In this document: piece by piece, positions 19,089-28,834 of the stretch
How positions within the stretch are numbered: position 1 is the first letter of the stretch
How the letters are laid out: each line of letters begins with the position of its first letter
NCBI RefSeq assembly: GCF_038022665.1
Contig: NZ_CP150629.1
Span: 558,001-622,000, forward strand
Length of the DNA: 64,000 nt
Reading direction: 5' to 3'
Source: Methanolobus sp. WCC4
GTDB taxonomy: Archaea; Halobacteriota; Methanosarcinia; Methanosarcinales; Methanosarcinaceae
Notes under the pieces: model-generated
Databases searched by the model: none
What the model saw: only the letters and a program-made list of their open reading frames with translations
Told to the model about the DNA's origin: nothing
Program-made: the position numbers and the translations under genes

Positions 19089-19104
19089 CTTTAATGATTT
19101 ATCA

Positions 19105-20730
19105 TTATACTTCTTTTATCTTCAGCAGTGAATGGTTCATCGTCTGCACCGGACAGATCGTCACACAACGTTTGCAGCTGCTACCAAGGCAGTGCTGACT
19201 GTCGATATTGACAATCCTCTTTCCCTCAGTTTCAATTATCTCCAGTGCATCCTCAGGGCATTCCTTCTCGCACTGGTGACAGAGCGTACACTTTTCCACC
19301 GGAGCCTCAAGCCTGATACCGATATCCTTCACAATATCAAGACCAAGGTATCCCACATCATCGATATCCCTGGAGACCCTCCTTTCGATCTCAACCTCTT
19401 CGAGGTCTTCCGGGAATACAGGGATACCGTACATTTCCAGCATCTGGGCGTACATCTCAGCAGGCATTCCCTGTTGCCAGGTGGACAGTTCGCAGACATA
19501 GATATCCTTGAAAGTCTCGCTGGTGGCCATCATCAGGTGGTCTGCATGTATCCTTTTTGCAACCTCGATGACCTCATCCAGTTTTGACACATCAATGGCA
19601 AGCTTCCTTGCAAGTCCTATGGAAGTATTGCCGAACTGGATTATTCCCTTGGAGAAACCGGGAACAGAACCAATATGGCGTGCCTTGTTTGCATCCACAT
19701 AGGTGCCTGTGGCCCCTGACATGTATGAGTACCTGAGGTCCTCATACTTCAGGCCGGATTCCACCATGAGTGTCATGTGAGCGGCGCGGATGGCACCGAT
19801 GGCCTTGCCGACCTCCTCCACATCCTTATCCGTGATAATTATACTATCCCCAAGTATCAGTTTTCCATTGGGAAGATTCGGAAGTTTCTCGATAAGTCCT
19901 TCCTTGATCGCCAGTGCCATTGTGGAAATGACCCCTGTACCTGTGATCCCCTTTGGGATGACTTCTCCTTCCTCGATCGTCTCGCCGCTGACGGGGTCTA
20001 CAAGAGGTCCCTTTCCGGGATTCATTGTGCTGTCAAGGACAGTGAGTCTCCAGTGGCCTTTCTCAACGTTGATATCACTGATAGCCCCCGGACCTGCAAG
20101 CATTCCGCATGCTATTCCCTGTCCCTCTATGGCAGGACCTGCTGCAGCGCTTGCTGTTATTATCCTCTCACCGATCTTCAGTGCCATCTCGGCATTGGTG
20201 CCGTAATCAGTTACAAGACAGGGTTCTGTCTGGTGGATGAAATCCGTTTCCAGCATCATGGCAAGTGCATCGGCACCTATCTCGTGCTTGATCGCTGGTG
20301 GAATGACTATCTCGCAGTTGTCCATGGGGTAGATATCCCCGAAGAGTTCGTTGGCAGGGAATATCCTTGCATCTCTCTTCACATCCTTAACACCAAGAGC
20401 TAACTGTTTATTCTCGCCTGCATACGCGAGGTCCCTGATCTCCATGTTCTGGAAAAGTGAGAGTTGTATGGGATTCCCGCATACTGCTATGCGCTGTACC
20501 TTCTCAGGCTGCACATCGAATTTTTCCAGTATCTCCTTCACTGTTTCGATCAGCAGTCTGTGGGCAACATCCACGCCGGTAACAATAGCAAAATCCAGAT
20601 GGTCCATTACGTTACCACCTGGAAGAGGATGTCCCATTGTGATAACGGTCTTAACGGTCTCGTTCTTATCCAGGTCTATTAACTGTGACCTGAAACCGCT
20701 CGTTCCAAGGTCCAGGGAGATCACATACAT
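19105..20730 (-). CDS. ramA: Methylamine methyltransferase corrinoid protein reductive activase RamA
   Basis: A 541-residue iron-sulfur ATPase that reduces Co(II) corrinoid proteins (MtmC, MtbC, MttC) back to active Co(I), with ATP hydrolysis. The body is an ASKHA-type fold starting D-L-G-T-S-G-F-R. The last 60 residues hold two 4Fe-4S ferredoxin clusters: Cys481, 484, 487 and 491, and Cys514, 519, 522 and 526. The length and layout match Methanosarcina RamA. It starts 35 bp after pylD on the same strand, so it is probably the last gene of a pylS-pylB-pylC-pylD-ramA operon. That joins amber decoding and enzyme activation in one transcript. Confidence 0.93.
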   Translation of the reverse strand: MYVISLDLGTSGFRSQLIDLDKNETVKTVITMGHPLPGGNVMDHLDFAIVTGVDVAHRLLIETVKEILEKFDVQPEKVQRIAVCGNPIQLSLFQNMEIRDLAYAGENKQLALGVKDVKRDARIFPANELFGDIYPMDNCEIVIPPAIKHEIGADALAMMLETDFIHQTEPCLVTDYGTNAEMALKIGERIITASAAAGPAIEGQGIACGMLAGPGAISDINVEKGHWRLTVLDSTMNPGKGPLVDPVSGETIEEGEVIPKGITGTGVISTMALAIKEGLIEKLPNLPNGKLILGDSIIITDKDVEEVGKAIGAIRAAHMTLMVESGLKYEDLRYSYMSGATGTYVDANKARHIGSVPGFSKGIIQFGNTSIGLARKLAIDVSKLDEVIEVAKRIHADHLMMATSETFKDIYVCELSTWQQGMPAEMYAQMLEMYGIPVFPEDLEEVEIERRVSRDIDDVGYLGLDIVKDIGIRLEAPVEKCTLCHQCEKECPEDALEIIETEGKRIVNIDSQHCLGSSCKRCVTICPVQTMNHSLLKIKEV

Positions 20731-20765
20731 TCTTTCAGCACTCCGTTTCCAATTTTATTTTGATA

Positions 20766-21551
20766 TCAATTCTGCAGCACAGAATACAGCATTGAAGCCA
20801 CTCCGATAACAAGAGGCTCCATCACAAGGTCCACATGATACTTCTTCCCGACCTCAGGTGGCAGTCCGCAGGGGATTCCCGGGGTCGATACAAGGCATCT
20901 CTCCTCGATCATACCCTCGGATATGGTATTGGCATTGGGTGTTGCCTCGAATACCATTGAGAACTTCTTCCTGTCATCACTGCAATATGGCCTGATGCCA
21001 AGCTCATCCACGGCCTTCTGGAGGAATTCCTTGTTAGGGTCACATGCATAGACATTGAATCCCTTGTTCACCAGGTGACATGCTCCGGCATAACCGACCC
21101 GGCCAAGTCCTATGACAAGTATATCCTTCGATGTGGCTTCCTGGAACCTTGAAGCTATATCTGCGTATATCACGCCTGTAGCAATGTGGTTGCTCACGAT
21201 CTTCTCATTCCTCAGGTTATGAGCTGTGAAGATGTGGTCGTCAGCCATCATTATGATATCAGCACCCTGAGAAACGGCTTCATAGTACCCTGTGACATCC
21301 GGGTGCTCGGTTATGAACCCTTCAAAACCGAAGTATTCGACTATGTACAGGAGGGATGACGTAAAATTGCTGATAACGCCATTACCAGCGGTTATCGGGA
21401 TGATGCCAACTTTCTCAGAACCAGGTTCCGTTCCATAAAGTGCCTCGCATATCCCTCTTATGTCAAGACCTGTGACCCTCCTTGCTATCTCGTCGTTCTC
21501 CTCAAGCTGCATTGAAAGGTTCTCAAGGTCTTCCGGTGTTAAAAGTGCCAT
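20766..21551 (-). CDS. pylD: Pyrrolysine synthase PylD
   Basis: The last step of pyrrolysine synthesis: NAD-dependent oxidation of 3-methylornithyl-N6-lysine to a semialdehyde that cyclises to pyrrolysine. The frame opens at 21569, but the ATG at 21551 is preferred. It follows a perfect GGAGGA ribosome site inside the pylC end and gives M-A-L-L-T-P-E-D-L, the usual PylD start. The protein has 261 residues. The Rossmann segment I-L-V-I-G-L-G-R-V-G-Y-A-G-A is seen in the middle. The start lies one base beyond the pylC stop codon, indicating translational coupling. Confidence 0.93.
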   Translation of the reverse strand: MALLTPEDLENLSMQLEENDEIARRVTGLDIRGICEALYGTEPGSEKVGIIPITAGNGVISNFTSSLLYIVEYFGFEGFITEHPDVTGYYEAVSQGADIIMMADDHIFTAHNLRNEKIVSNHIATGVIYADIASRFQEATSKDILVIGLGRVGYAGACHLVNKGFNVYACDPNKEFLQKAVDELGIRPYCSDDRKKFSMVFEATPNANTISEGMIEERCLVSTPGIPCGLPPEVGKKYHVDLVMEPLVIGVASMLYSVLQN

Positions 21552-21552
21552 T

Positions 21553-22653
21553 TTATTCCTCCTGTTCATTACTGAAATGACCGGTGATCATTTCCATTCC
21601 ATTCTGTCTTATCTTTTCAGTCCCTTCTCTGTCAGTTCCGTAGCTTATGAGGGTAAAGACACTGTTCCTGTTCTCCCCTCTTGATTCGAATATCTCGAGT
21701 CCTTCAGAAGCGTGGAATTGTACGTATTCATCTCCCTGCGAGAGCACGTGCTCTCCAACAGGTTTCAGCATATCATTTTCAAGTAGCAGATGTTCGTAGA
21801 TGCAATAATTCGTCTCGGGGATGATGTCCGTTTCCTGAACCTCTCCTGAGAATGCCTGCATTAACAACTCCACAAGATTGACCCCTGTTGAGTGATACAC
21901 GGCTGTGGGTGTCTGGCTCGGGAACCTTGCATCGATCTCGAGAACCTTCAGTCCCTTCGGGCTGTCTATCGCCTCTACATCCATTATCCCGCAAAGGTTC
22001 ATGTTCCTGGCAAGCTCATAACTGATCTTCCTGAACTCAGGATAGTTATCGATGGGTGTTACCATATGGCAGTCGTAGGTGTCATCGATGTGTATCTTCG
22101 TTTCCTTTAAAACCGCAAAGTGACTGCCATCCCCGATAACCTCAAGGGAGATCACATCGCCCTCTACGTATTCCTCGATGAGCATTGAAGGGTCGAGTCC
22201 TTCCAACCCGGTATCATCATATATTATAGAGGTCCCGATACTGCTGCTCTCACATGGTGGTTTCACGAAATAGGGCGGGCTGGTTGGCTTATCTGCAGGT
22301 GTTGGGATGTCTATGGAATTGAAGTAGTCCTTGGAACGCTTCTTGTCCATACTGGTATGATAGGCATCGAAATCAAAGAGCACAGGACATGCAAGCTCGT
22401 CCTTTATTTCCCTGAGAAACTCTATGGTCTCAAGGTTCTCGTTCACAGGGATGATGGCATCCACATTCTCTGAGAGTTCCCTCAGTCTTTCAGGTTCCCT
22501 GACGACGTCGAAACAGTGGAAACTGTCAACAACATTACGTATCAGAGGCTTCTCCCTGCGGTCCACAAGTACGACATCCATACCTGCCTTGTGTGCAAGA
22601 TAAGTTACCTCAAAACCCTGTAGTTTGCCACCGATAATGCATATCGATGTCAT
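21553..22653 (-). CDS. pylC: 3-methylornithine-lysine ligase PylC
   Basis: A 366-residue ATP-grasp ligase that joins (3R)-3-methyl-D-ornithine to the epsilon amine of lysine. The N-terminal nucleotide-like fold starts I-C-I-I-G-G-K-L-Q-G. The ATP-grasp core includes F-V-K-P-P-C-E-S-S-S-I-G, L-I-E-E-Y-V-E-G-D-V and V-L-E-I-D-A-R-F-P. Its start overlaps the pylB stop as ATGA, so the two are translated together. Confidence 0.94.
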   Translation of the reverse strand: MTSICIIGGKLQGFEVTYLAHKAGMDVVLVDRREKPLIRNVVDSFHCFDVVREPERLRELSENVDAIIPVNENLETIEFLREIKDELACPVLFDFDAYHTSMDKKRSKDYFNSIDIPTPADKPTSPPYFVKPPCESSSIGTSIIYDDTGLEGLDPSMLIEEYVEGDVISLEVIGDGSHFAVLKETKIHIDDTYDCHMVTPIDNYPEFRKISYELARNMNLCGIMDVEAIDSPKGLKVLEIDARFPSQTPTAVYHSTGVNLVELLMQAFSGEVQETDIIPETNYCIYEHLLLENDMLKPVGEHVLSQGDEYVQFHASEGLEIFESRGENRNSVFTLISYGTDREGTEKIRQNGMEMITGHFSNEQEE

Positions 22654-23741
22654 AGTGCTGCCACCGGTATCCTTACGGGCTTTACAGGCTGCTTCTCAAT
22701 GATCCTGTTGAACTCGGCCTGGCTTGCAGGTTCCATGCCCATGGTCCTCAGGCGTTTGATCACACTTCTGGAGTCCCTGTCCCTTTCCTCGAGTTCCCTG
22801 TCATAATTGACGACGCCTTCAAGTGATGAATCTGAGGATATTATGGAAGTTACCACATTTGCACCGGCATTCAGGCGGTGTACCATACCATCGATACCTT
22901 CAAGGTCAAGGGATGCCGGTATGAGCCTGTCAGGGAACATCAGTCTGAGAACTGAGATTATCTTCAGCTCTGAGAGACTGGATTCCTGGTCCACTTTCTC
23001 AAGGGGGGTTCCTTCCTGTGGAACGAAGGTCATGACACGTACCATATCAGGCTGTCCTTTTTCCATTCCCCTGAGTGACTTTATGGTAGATGCGATATCG
23101 TTTCCGACACCTGTCAGTATACCGTCCTCAACACAGTAGCCTATGTTCTTTGCGAATTCACGGGCGTGGTTCCTTTCATTAAAGGATTGTCCCACCCTCA
23201 GTTTCTGGTAGAGGTCCTTATCGTGTGTTTCCTGATAGAGAGCAAGGAAATTCGCCCCGTTCTCATGGAGTCTGGTAAGGGTTTCGTCATCCATGACACC
23301 TGGAGATATCATGATCGGGAGTCCTGTCTCTTCCTTCACCGCCCTTACAACATCAACGAATCTCTCAGGATCATTGTGGAAATAGGGGTCCTCTCCCATG
23401 GTAAGGTCTACCATGTGGATGTTCTCATTCTTCACCGCTCTTGCTATGCTGCGTATCTCGTCCATGTCCAGACGGTAGCGCTCTATATCGTTGCACCTGT
23501 TGTAGTAACAGAAGGCGCAGTTGTTCCTGCAGTGTGTGGAAAAGTAAACGAAACTGTAGAGGAAGACCCGGTTGCTGAAGAAGTGGTCCCTCACTTTCCT
23601 TGCAACATAGTGCAGTTTCTCTATGTCCTCTTCCTCTGTCAGGGAAAGGAGTTCCCTCAGGTCATCGTCTGTGAGCTTATGTCCTCTTATTATGTCCTGA
23701 GCAACGGTATCGAGGTCCCAGCGATCTGTGTTCTTTATCAT
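22650..23741 (-). CDS. pylB: Methylornithine synthase PylB
   Basis: A 363-residue radical SAM mutase that converts lysine into (3R)-3-methyl-D-ornithine, the first step of pyrrolysine synthesis. The 4Fe-4S and SAM motif is C-R-N-N-C-A-F-C (Cys71, Cys75 and Cys78). The M-V-D-L-T-M-G-E-D segment follows in the barrel. The overall length equals known PylB. It starts only 9 bp beyond the end of pylS and overlaps pylC by 4 bp. Confidence 0.95.
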   Translation of the reverse strand: MIKNTDRWDLDTVAQDIIRGHKLTDDDLRELLSLTEEEDIEKLHYVARKVRDHFFSNRVFLYSFVYFSTHCRNNCAFCYYNRCNDIERYRLDMDEIRSIARAVKNENIHMVDLTMGEDPYFHNDPERFVDVVRAVKEETGLPIMISPGVMDDETLTRLHENGANFLALYQETHDKDLYQKLRVGQSFNERNHAREFAKNIGYCVEDGILTGVGNDIASTIKSLRGMEKGQPDMVRVMTFVPQEGTPLEKVDQESSLSELKIISVLRLMFPDRLIPASLDLEGIDGMVHRLNAGANVVTSIISSDSSLEGVVNYDRELEERDRDSRSVIKRLRTMGMEPASQAEFNRIIEKQPVKPVRIPVAAL

Positions 23742-23750
23742 GATGGCACC

Positions 23751-25177
<1,427 letters not shown>

Positions 25178-25267
25178 TGGTTCTCTTCCTTTTGGTTTGT
25201 TAATTCTGTGTTGTTCCGGTCGATACACTGTATTGACCATAACACTATGCTAATCTTGGTCATCGAC

Positions 25268-25346
25268 ATATATATATATTGTCCATATTGGACGGTATAT
25301 ATAGTTTTCTAGATGGAAATCAGAAATCATGTATATATAGTTTTCT
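25268..25346 (-). promoter_or_regulatory. Tandem promoters of the pylSBCD-ramA operon
   Basis: On the minus strand the same element, AGAAAACTATATATAC, occurs twice (25331-25346 and 25295-25310), 36 bp apart. Each has an A-rich BRE directly before a TATA box. A third TATA run lies at 25268-25280. Between the last two sits GTCCATATTGGAC (25281-25293), an inverted repeat with 5-bp arms that could be an operator overlapping the promoter. Confidence 0.55.
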
Positions 25347-25466
25347 TTCTTTCATTTCCAAATGGATGATATGCGTGCATTTTTGCGTCTATTATAAATG
25401 AGAAATTGCCTCCTCATCCTGAATACAAGATTGGTCTCTGGCTATTTATCTTGATCTTAGTGCAAG

Positions 25467-25485
25467 ATTACAACGGCGTTGTAAT
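25467..25485. promoter_or_regulatory. Palindromic operator candidate, copy 1
   Basis: ATTACAAC-GGC-GTTGTAAT is a perfect inverted repeat with 8-bp arms and a 3-bp spacer. It lies in the shared upstream region of pylS (minus) and the mini-ORF/permease pair (plus). The same palindrome occurs at 30947-30969 before mtmC1 and is not seen elsewhere in the window. Confidence 0.6.
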
Positions 25486-25527
25486 AATACAATAGCAATC
25501 AAATGTTTTCATGTAATTCTTGAAAAA

Positions 25528-25554
25528 ACAGTATCAATAAACCTTTTTTATTAT
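25528..25554 (+). repeat. ACAGTATCA element, copy 1
   Basis: ACAGTATCAATAAACC followed by a T-run and ATTAT, about 205 bp before the mini-ORF/permease start. It matches copies at 45425, 59158 and 59470, all on the plus strand. Confidence 0.4.
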
Positions 25555-25733
25555 TTATTGCAGGAATGGACCGGCAACGTTCTTTTGTAGATAACTATTA
25601 TTCAGATAACTATTACCGTTATTTTTAAATATTATTTACAGGAATTACTATTCCGCAAAATATAAGTACCGTGCTTGAAGTCACATATATATTTATTGTT
25701 CAGGTCGGCTGCTTTGAATCACTAGGTGTTAGA

Positions 25734-25883
25734 ATGAACAAAATGATCTTTACAAAGGAATCCGTGGATCAGCATGTCCACGAGTATTGTCCTGTAGCTG
25801 GAATATAGGCCGGAACTGGCTACCCGATGGGTATGCCTCTTTCCCGGAGAACGAACCTGAGCTATCATGAGGTGGGTGCATGA
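25734..25883 (+). CDS. Pyrrolysine-containing mini-ORF, mtbB-related, coupled to the permease
   Basis: A 49-codon frame with an in-frame TAG at 25806-25808 (codon 25). It starts at ATG 25734 with AGGTG five bases upstream and a TATA run at 25684-25695. After the TAG come 24 codons, ending at TGA 25881-25883, which overlaps the permease ATG as ATGA. The sequence around the TAG, V-A-G-I-(Pyl)-A-G-T-G-Y-P-M-G-M-P-L-S, matches MtbB at its pyrrolysine, V-D-G-I-(Pyl)[12 protein letters not shown], also at DNA level. The early I-F-T-K-E resembles MtbB I-F-M-T-K-E. It may be an internally deleted mtbB kept as a UAG-sensing leader peptide, or just a remnant. The similarity and the overlap are seen; the function is inference. 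Confidence 0.55.
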
Positions 25884-27418
25884 GCAATAAAACGGATGCA
25901 TCCCAGTCCGGTATCGACTGGGAACATGGTGCCCAGTGTGCTAAGAATATGTGTGATCCTCAGGAACTTGAGAGATCCATCGACTGGAAACAGGGTCTTG
26001 CAATAGCATTAGGTGTTCCACTGCTTATCCTTCCTTCCATCGGATATCTTACAAGCTATGTCTGGTCCTTCGCAATAGTAATATGGGGAGCCACTGTGCT
26101 CCTTGGTTTTTTACAGAACTTCGCATTCGGAGAACTGGCAACGGTTTTCCCAAAGGCATCGGGTCTTCCTGGTTATACGCAAACGGTCTTTGGTTCGGAT
26201 AAGGACAAGAACAACAAAGGAAAGTTCAAGTTCGGTAAGTTCATTGGTGGTTTCAGTGCCTGGAGCTACTGGTTCGGATGGAGTCCTGTCCTTGCGATCT
26301 ATGCCATACTGATCTCAAGTTACATTCAGGGAATGGTTCCCTCACTTGCAGGTATCAACTCAACACTTATGGCACTGGTAGTAGGAGGTTTCATCTTCGG
26401 TTCCCTTGCGATCATCAATGCAAAGGGACTCAAGAACGGAGCAGCTGCCGGAGTTATCTTAGCTGCTATTTCCCTGGTACCTCTTCTGGTAATTACCATT
26501 GCACCGTTCTTTACAGGCGATTTCCAGATGGCGAACATCACAAATTCATGGTTCCCTACAGACTGGAGCTGGGACTGGGAGCACATACTTATCCTTCTCG
26601 GACTTCTGGCAATGGCTGAATGGAGTGCTGCTGCATGGGAAACCGCTGCTATCTATGGTCCTGAATACAAGAAGCCGAATTCCGATATACCAAAAGCACT
26701 GCTTGTCTGTGGGGCAATATGCCTTGTTCTTTACGTACTTGTACAGACATCCGTTATTGGTGCTCTCGGTGTTGAAGGAGTACTTGCAGAGCCTATCTCA
26801 CCAATGCTTCCACTGGCAAACATGTCACTTGGTCCTATTGGTGCTTCCATTTCAATTGTAATGTTGATAGGTGCAATGCTTCTGATCATCCAGACAGCTT
26901 TCCTTTCATCTGCACGTTCCATATATTCAATGTCAGTTGAAGGTAATCTGCCATCAGTTCTGAGTAAGTTGAACAAGCACGGCCATCCAATGAATGCTAT
27001 GCTCGCTGATGCAGGATTCAACATGTTCCTTATCCTTCTTGGAACACCGACAGCTATCCTTGCAGCATCTGCAATTGGTTACATCTGTGCAAACGGTATC
27101 AGTCTTTACACCTATGTAAAGGTCAGGAACGATCCTGAACTCTCTAAGCTGGAAAGACCTTTCAAGGCTCCAAGGGGATGGAAGAAAGTTGCTCTGGCAA
27201 CAACTATACTGAACACTCCATTCTTCCTGATAGGTATAATCTACCTCAACAGTCTTGAACTTGGATGGGCAACAACCGGTGTTGGATTCTTCATGCTCTG
27301 TCTCTTCATTCCACTCTGGATGTATTCCCAGCGTGAGAACAGGAACAGAATGCCTGCAGTTGCAGGACACAGGGAACATGGCATATTTGAACCGGAACCG
27401 GTTCCTTTAGAGGAATGA
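25880..27418 (+). CDS. APC-family permease, probable methylamine transporter
   Basis: A 512-residue protein with about 12-14 membrane segments. It shows the APC superfamily layout: helix 1 G-L-A-I-A-L-G-V-P-L-L-I-L-P-S-I-G-Y, then a long series of hydrophobic helices with small loops and a hydrophilic C-terminal tail. APC permeases linked to methylamine methyltransferases occur in Methanosarcina and are thought to import methylamines, and the mtbB-like mini-ORF in front points to dimethylamine. The ATG follows GAGGTGGG and overlaps the mini-ORF stop. Transport of another amine or amino acid cannot be excluded. Confidence 0.82.
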   Translation: MSNKTDASQSGIDWEHGAQCAKNMCDPQELERSIDWKQGLAIALGVPLLILPSIGYLTSYVWSFAIVIWGATVLLGFLQNFAFGELATVFPKASGLPGYTQTVFGSDKDKNNKGKFKFGKFIGGFSAWSYWFGWSPVLAIYAILISSYIQGMVPSLAGINSTLMALVVGGFIFGSLAIINAKGLKNGAAAGVILAAISLVPLLVITIAPFFTGDFQMANITNSWFPTDWSWDWEHILILLGLLAMAEWSAAAWETAAIYGPEYKKPNSDIPKALLVCGAICLVLYVLVQTSVIGALGVEGVLAEPISPMLPLANMSLGPIGASISIVMLIGAMLLIIQTAFLSSARSIYSMSVEGNLPSVLSKLNKHGHPMNAMLADAGFNMFLILLGTPTAILAASAIGYICANGISLYTYVKVRNDPELSKLERPFKAPRGWKKVALATTILNTPFFLIGIIYLNSLELGWATTGVGFFMLCLFIPLWMYSQRENRNRMPAVAGHREHGIFEPEPVPLEE

Positions 27419-27441
27419 ACAGGATACAATGAGTGACATAG

Positions 27442-27468
27442 GAACCTGATATTAAGGATATCAGGTTC
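27442..27468 (+). terminator. Hairpin after the permease gene
   Basis: GAACCTGATAT (27442-27452) and ATATCAGGTTC (27458-27468) form a perfect 11-bp stem with a 5-nt loop, 24 bp after the permease stop. No long T-run follows, so this may be a 3'-end stabiliser rather than a terminator. Confidence 0.45.
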
Positions 27469-27528
27469 ATCCTGTTCGTTATAGCTTAAAGTATTATAAC
27501 CGGACGGAGATGGTTTCTAGTAAGGGTA

Positions 27529-28314
27529 TCAGTTCTTATCGACGATTTCGGATCTCTCTTTATAGTAATCGAAGAGCTCCCTGCTCCACTCAAGAGCATG
27601 GGTATCAAAACTCATGAGTATCGTATGATCATACTGGCCCTGCTCGTTGAAGAAACACAGGAAAAGGAAGCGGTCCGTGCTAACAAGAGTTGCCAGTCCG
27701 GTCTTGTCGCCGGATACTCTCAGTTCTGTTGAGTCGAAGCTGTTGAACTTCTCAATATCATCTGTAAAATCCTGTTCCATCCTCTCATAGACGGAATCAG
27801 TGAAAATAAGTGAGATATCGATCCCCTTCTCGGCGAGCTTAGAGTACATAGCAGGGTATTCAGGATGGAAATAAGCATTGAATGCCATAATGTATTCGGA
27901 TTTTGCTATGTTCTCGGTGAACTCCTTTGGGAACTCGAACAGGTAGTTCAGGTCGGGCTCTATAATAAGACAGTTACCAAGCTCACCGAATCTCTTCAGC
28001 AGTGACTTTGGTATCCCGTTAAGATTGCGGTTCTGCCAGTAATCGCTGTTCTCCTCGAAGACCTCGACCACATTCAGCAGAGGGAGCATGTTCTCAACAA
28101 GCACTTCTCCCATATTGGTCAGGATGTAGTAGTCACCGTTCTGTATGACAAGTCCACGCTCCTTGAGTATCTTTATCTGAGGGATAAGGGCAGTGGAAGT
28201 CACATTCAGACTCGTTTTGATCTCCTCACGGCTCTTTTGTCCTTCGATGAGAAGTAAAAGGACATTCTTGCGTTTTTCAGAGTTGAGGATAACATCGACA
28301 AGTGAACTTTTCAT
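27529..28314 (-). CDS. Winged-helix regulator with FilR1 domain (Msr-like)
   Basis: 261 residues from the ATG at 28314 (a TTG at 28323 is also open). The start M-K-S-S-L-V-D-V-I-L-N-S-E-K-R-K-N and the following winged helix (about 1-75, with S-R-E-E-I-K and T-S-T-A-L-I-P-Q-I-K-I-L-K-E-R-G-L-V) are typical of euryarchaeal regulators with a C-terminal FilR1 (DUF1724) domain. The Msr proteins of Methanosarcina that control methyltransferase genes belong to this family. Its place between the permease and the mtmC1B1 region makes it a candidate regulator of methylamine genes (inference). Confidence 0.78.
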   Translation of the reverse strand: MKSSLVDVILNSEKRKNVLLLLIEGQKSREEIKTSLNVTSTALIPQIKILKERGLVIQNGDYYILTNMGEVLVENMLPLLNVVEVFEENSDYWQNRNLNGIPKSLLKRFGELGNCLIIEPDLNYLFEFPKEFTENIAKSEYIMAFNAYFHPEYPAMYSKLAEKGIDISLIFTDSVYERMEQDFTDDIEKFNSFDSTELRVSGDKTGLATLVSTDRFLFLCFFNEQGQYDHTILMSFDTHALEWSRELFDYYKERSEIVDKN

Positions 28315-28386
28315 TTGGATCAACTGCTTTTATCCTTTATATAGATGTTTTATATAATAACCATTTGGTGACCAGTATAAATGTTG

Positions 28387-28794
28387 TCACTCATCACTTA
28401 CCGGTTTATTCATACCGAACCTGTAGAGTGCTATCTCAATGTTGCTCTTAAGGTCATTGGCCTTGAATGGCTTGACTATGTAACCATAAGGCTCTGTCTT
28501 CTTTGCCCTTTCAAGTACATTGTCGTCGGAGTAGGCTGTCAGGAATATCACAGGAATGTCAAAACGCTTGCGGATCTCCTCAGCGGTCTGTATCCCATCC
28601 ATTTCCCCTTTTAGTCTTACATCCATGAGAATAAGGTCCGGGAAAGTTATCTCTGCCATCTTGATGGCTTCCTCTCCGGTTGTGGCCAGTGCCGGGACCG
28701 TGTACCCAAAACTCTTGAGCTTCTTCTTTATGTTTAAAGCAATTATGCTTTCATCTTCTACTACTAATATTTTAATATCCTTTGCTTCTTCCAT
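28387..28794 (-). CDS. Single-domain response regulator
   Basis: A 135-residue receiver domain with no output domain. The acidic pocket is V-V-E-D-E-S, the phosphate acceptor is in D-L-I-L-M-D-V-R-L, and the conserved V-I-F-L-T-A-Y and G-Y-I-V-K-P-F segments follow. It starts 40 bp after the sensor kinase gene on the same strand, so the two form a two-component pair. With no DNA-binding part it must signal through protein contacts. Confidence 0.9.
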   Translation of the reverse strand: MEEAKDIKILVVEDESIIALNIKKKLKSFGYTVPALATTGEEAIKMAEITFPDLILMDVRLKGEMDGIQTAEEIRKRFDIPVIFLTAYSDDNVLERAKKTEPYGYIVKPFKANDLKSNIEIALYRFGMNKPVSDE

Positions 28795-28834
28795 CCTTAT
28801 CGCCTGTCAATGACCTGTAATAATAGTTATTAAA

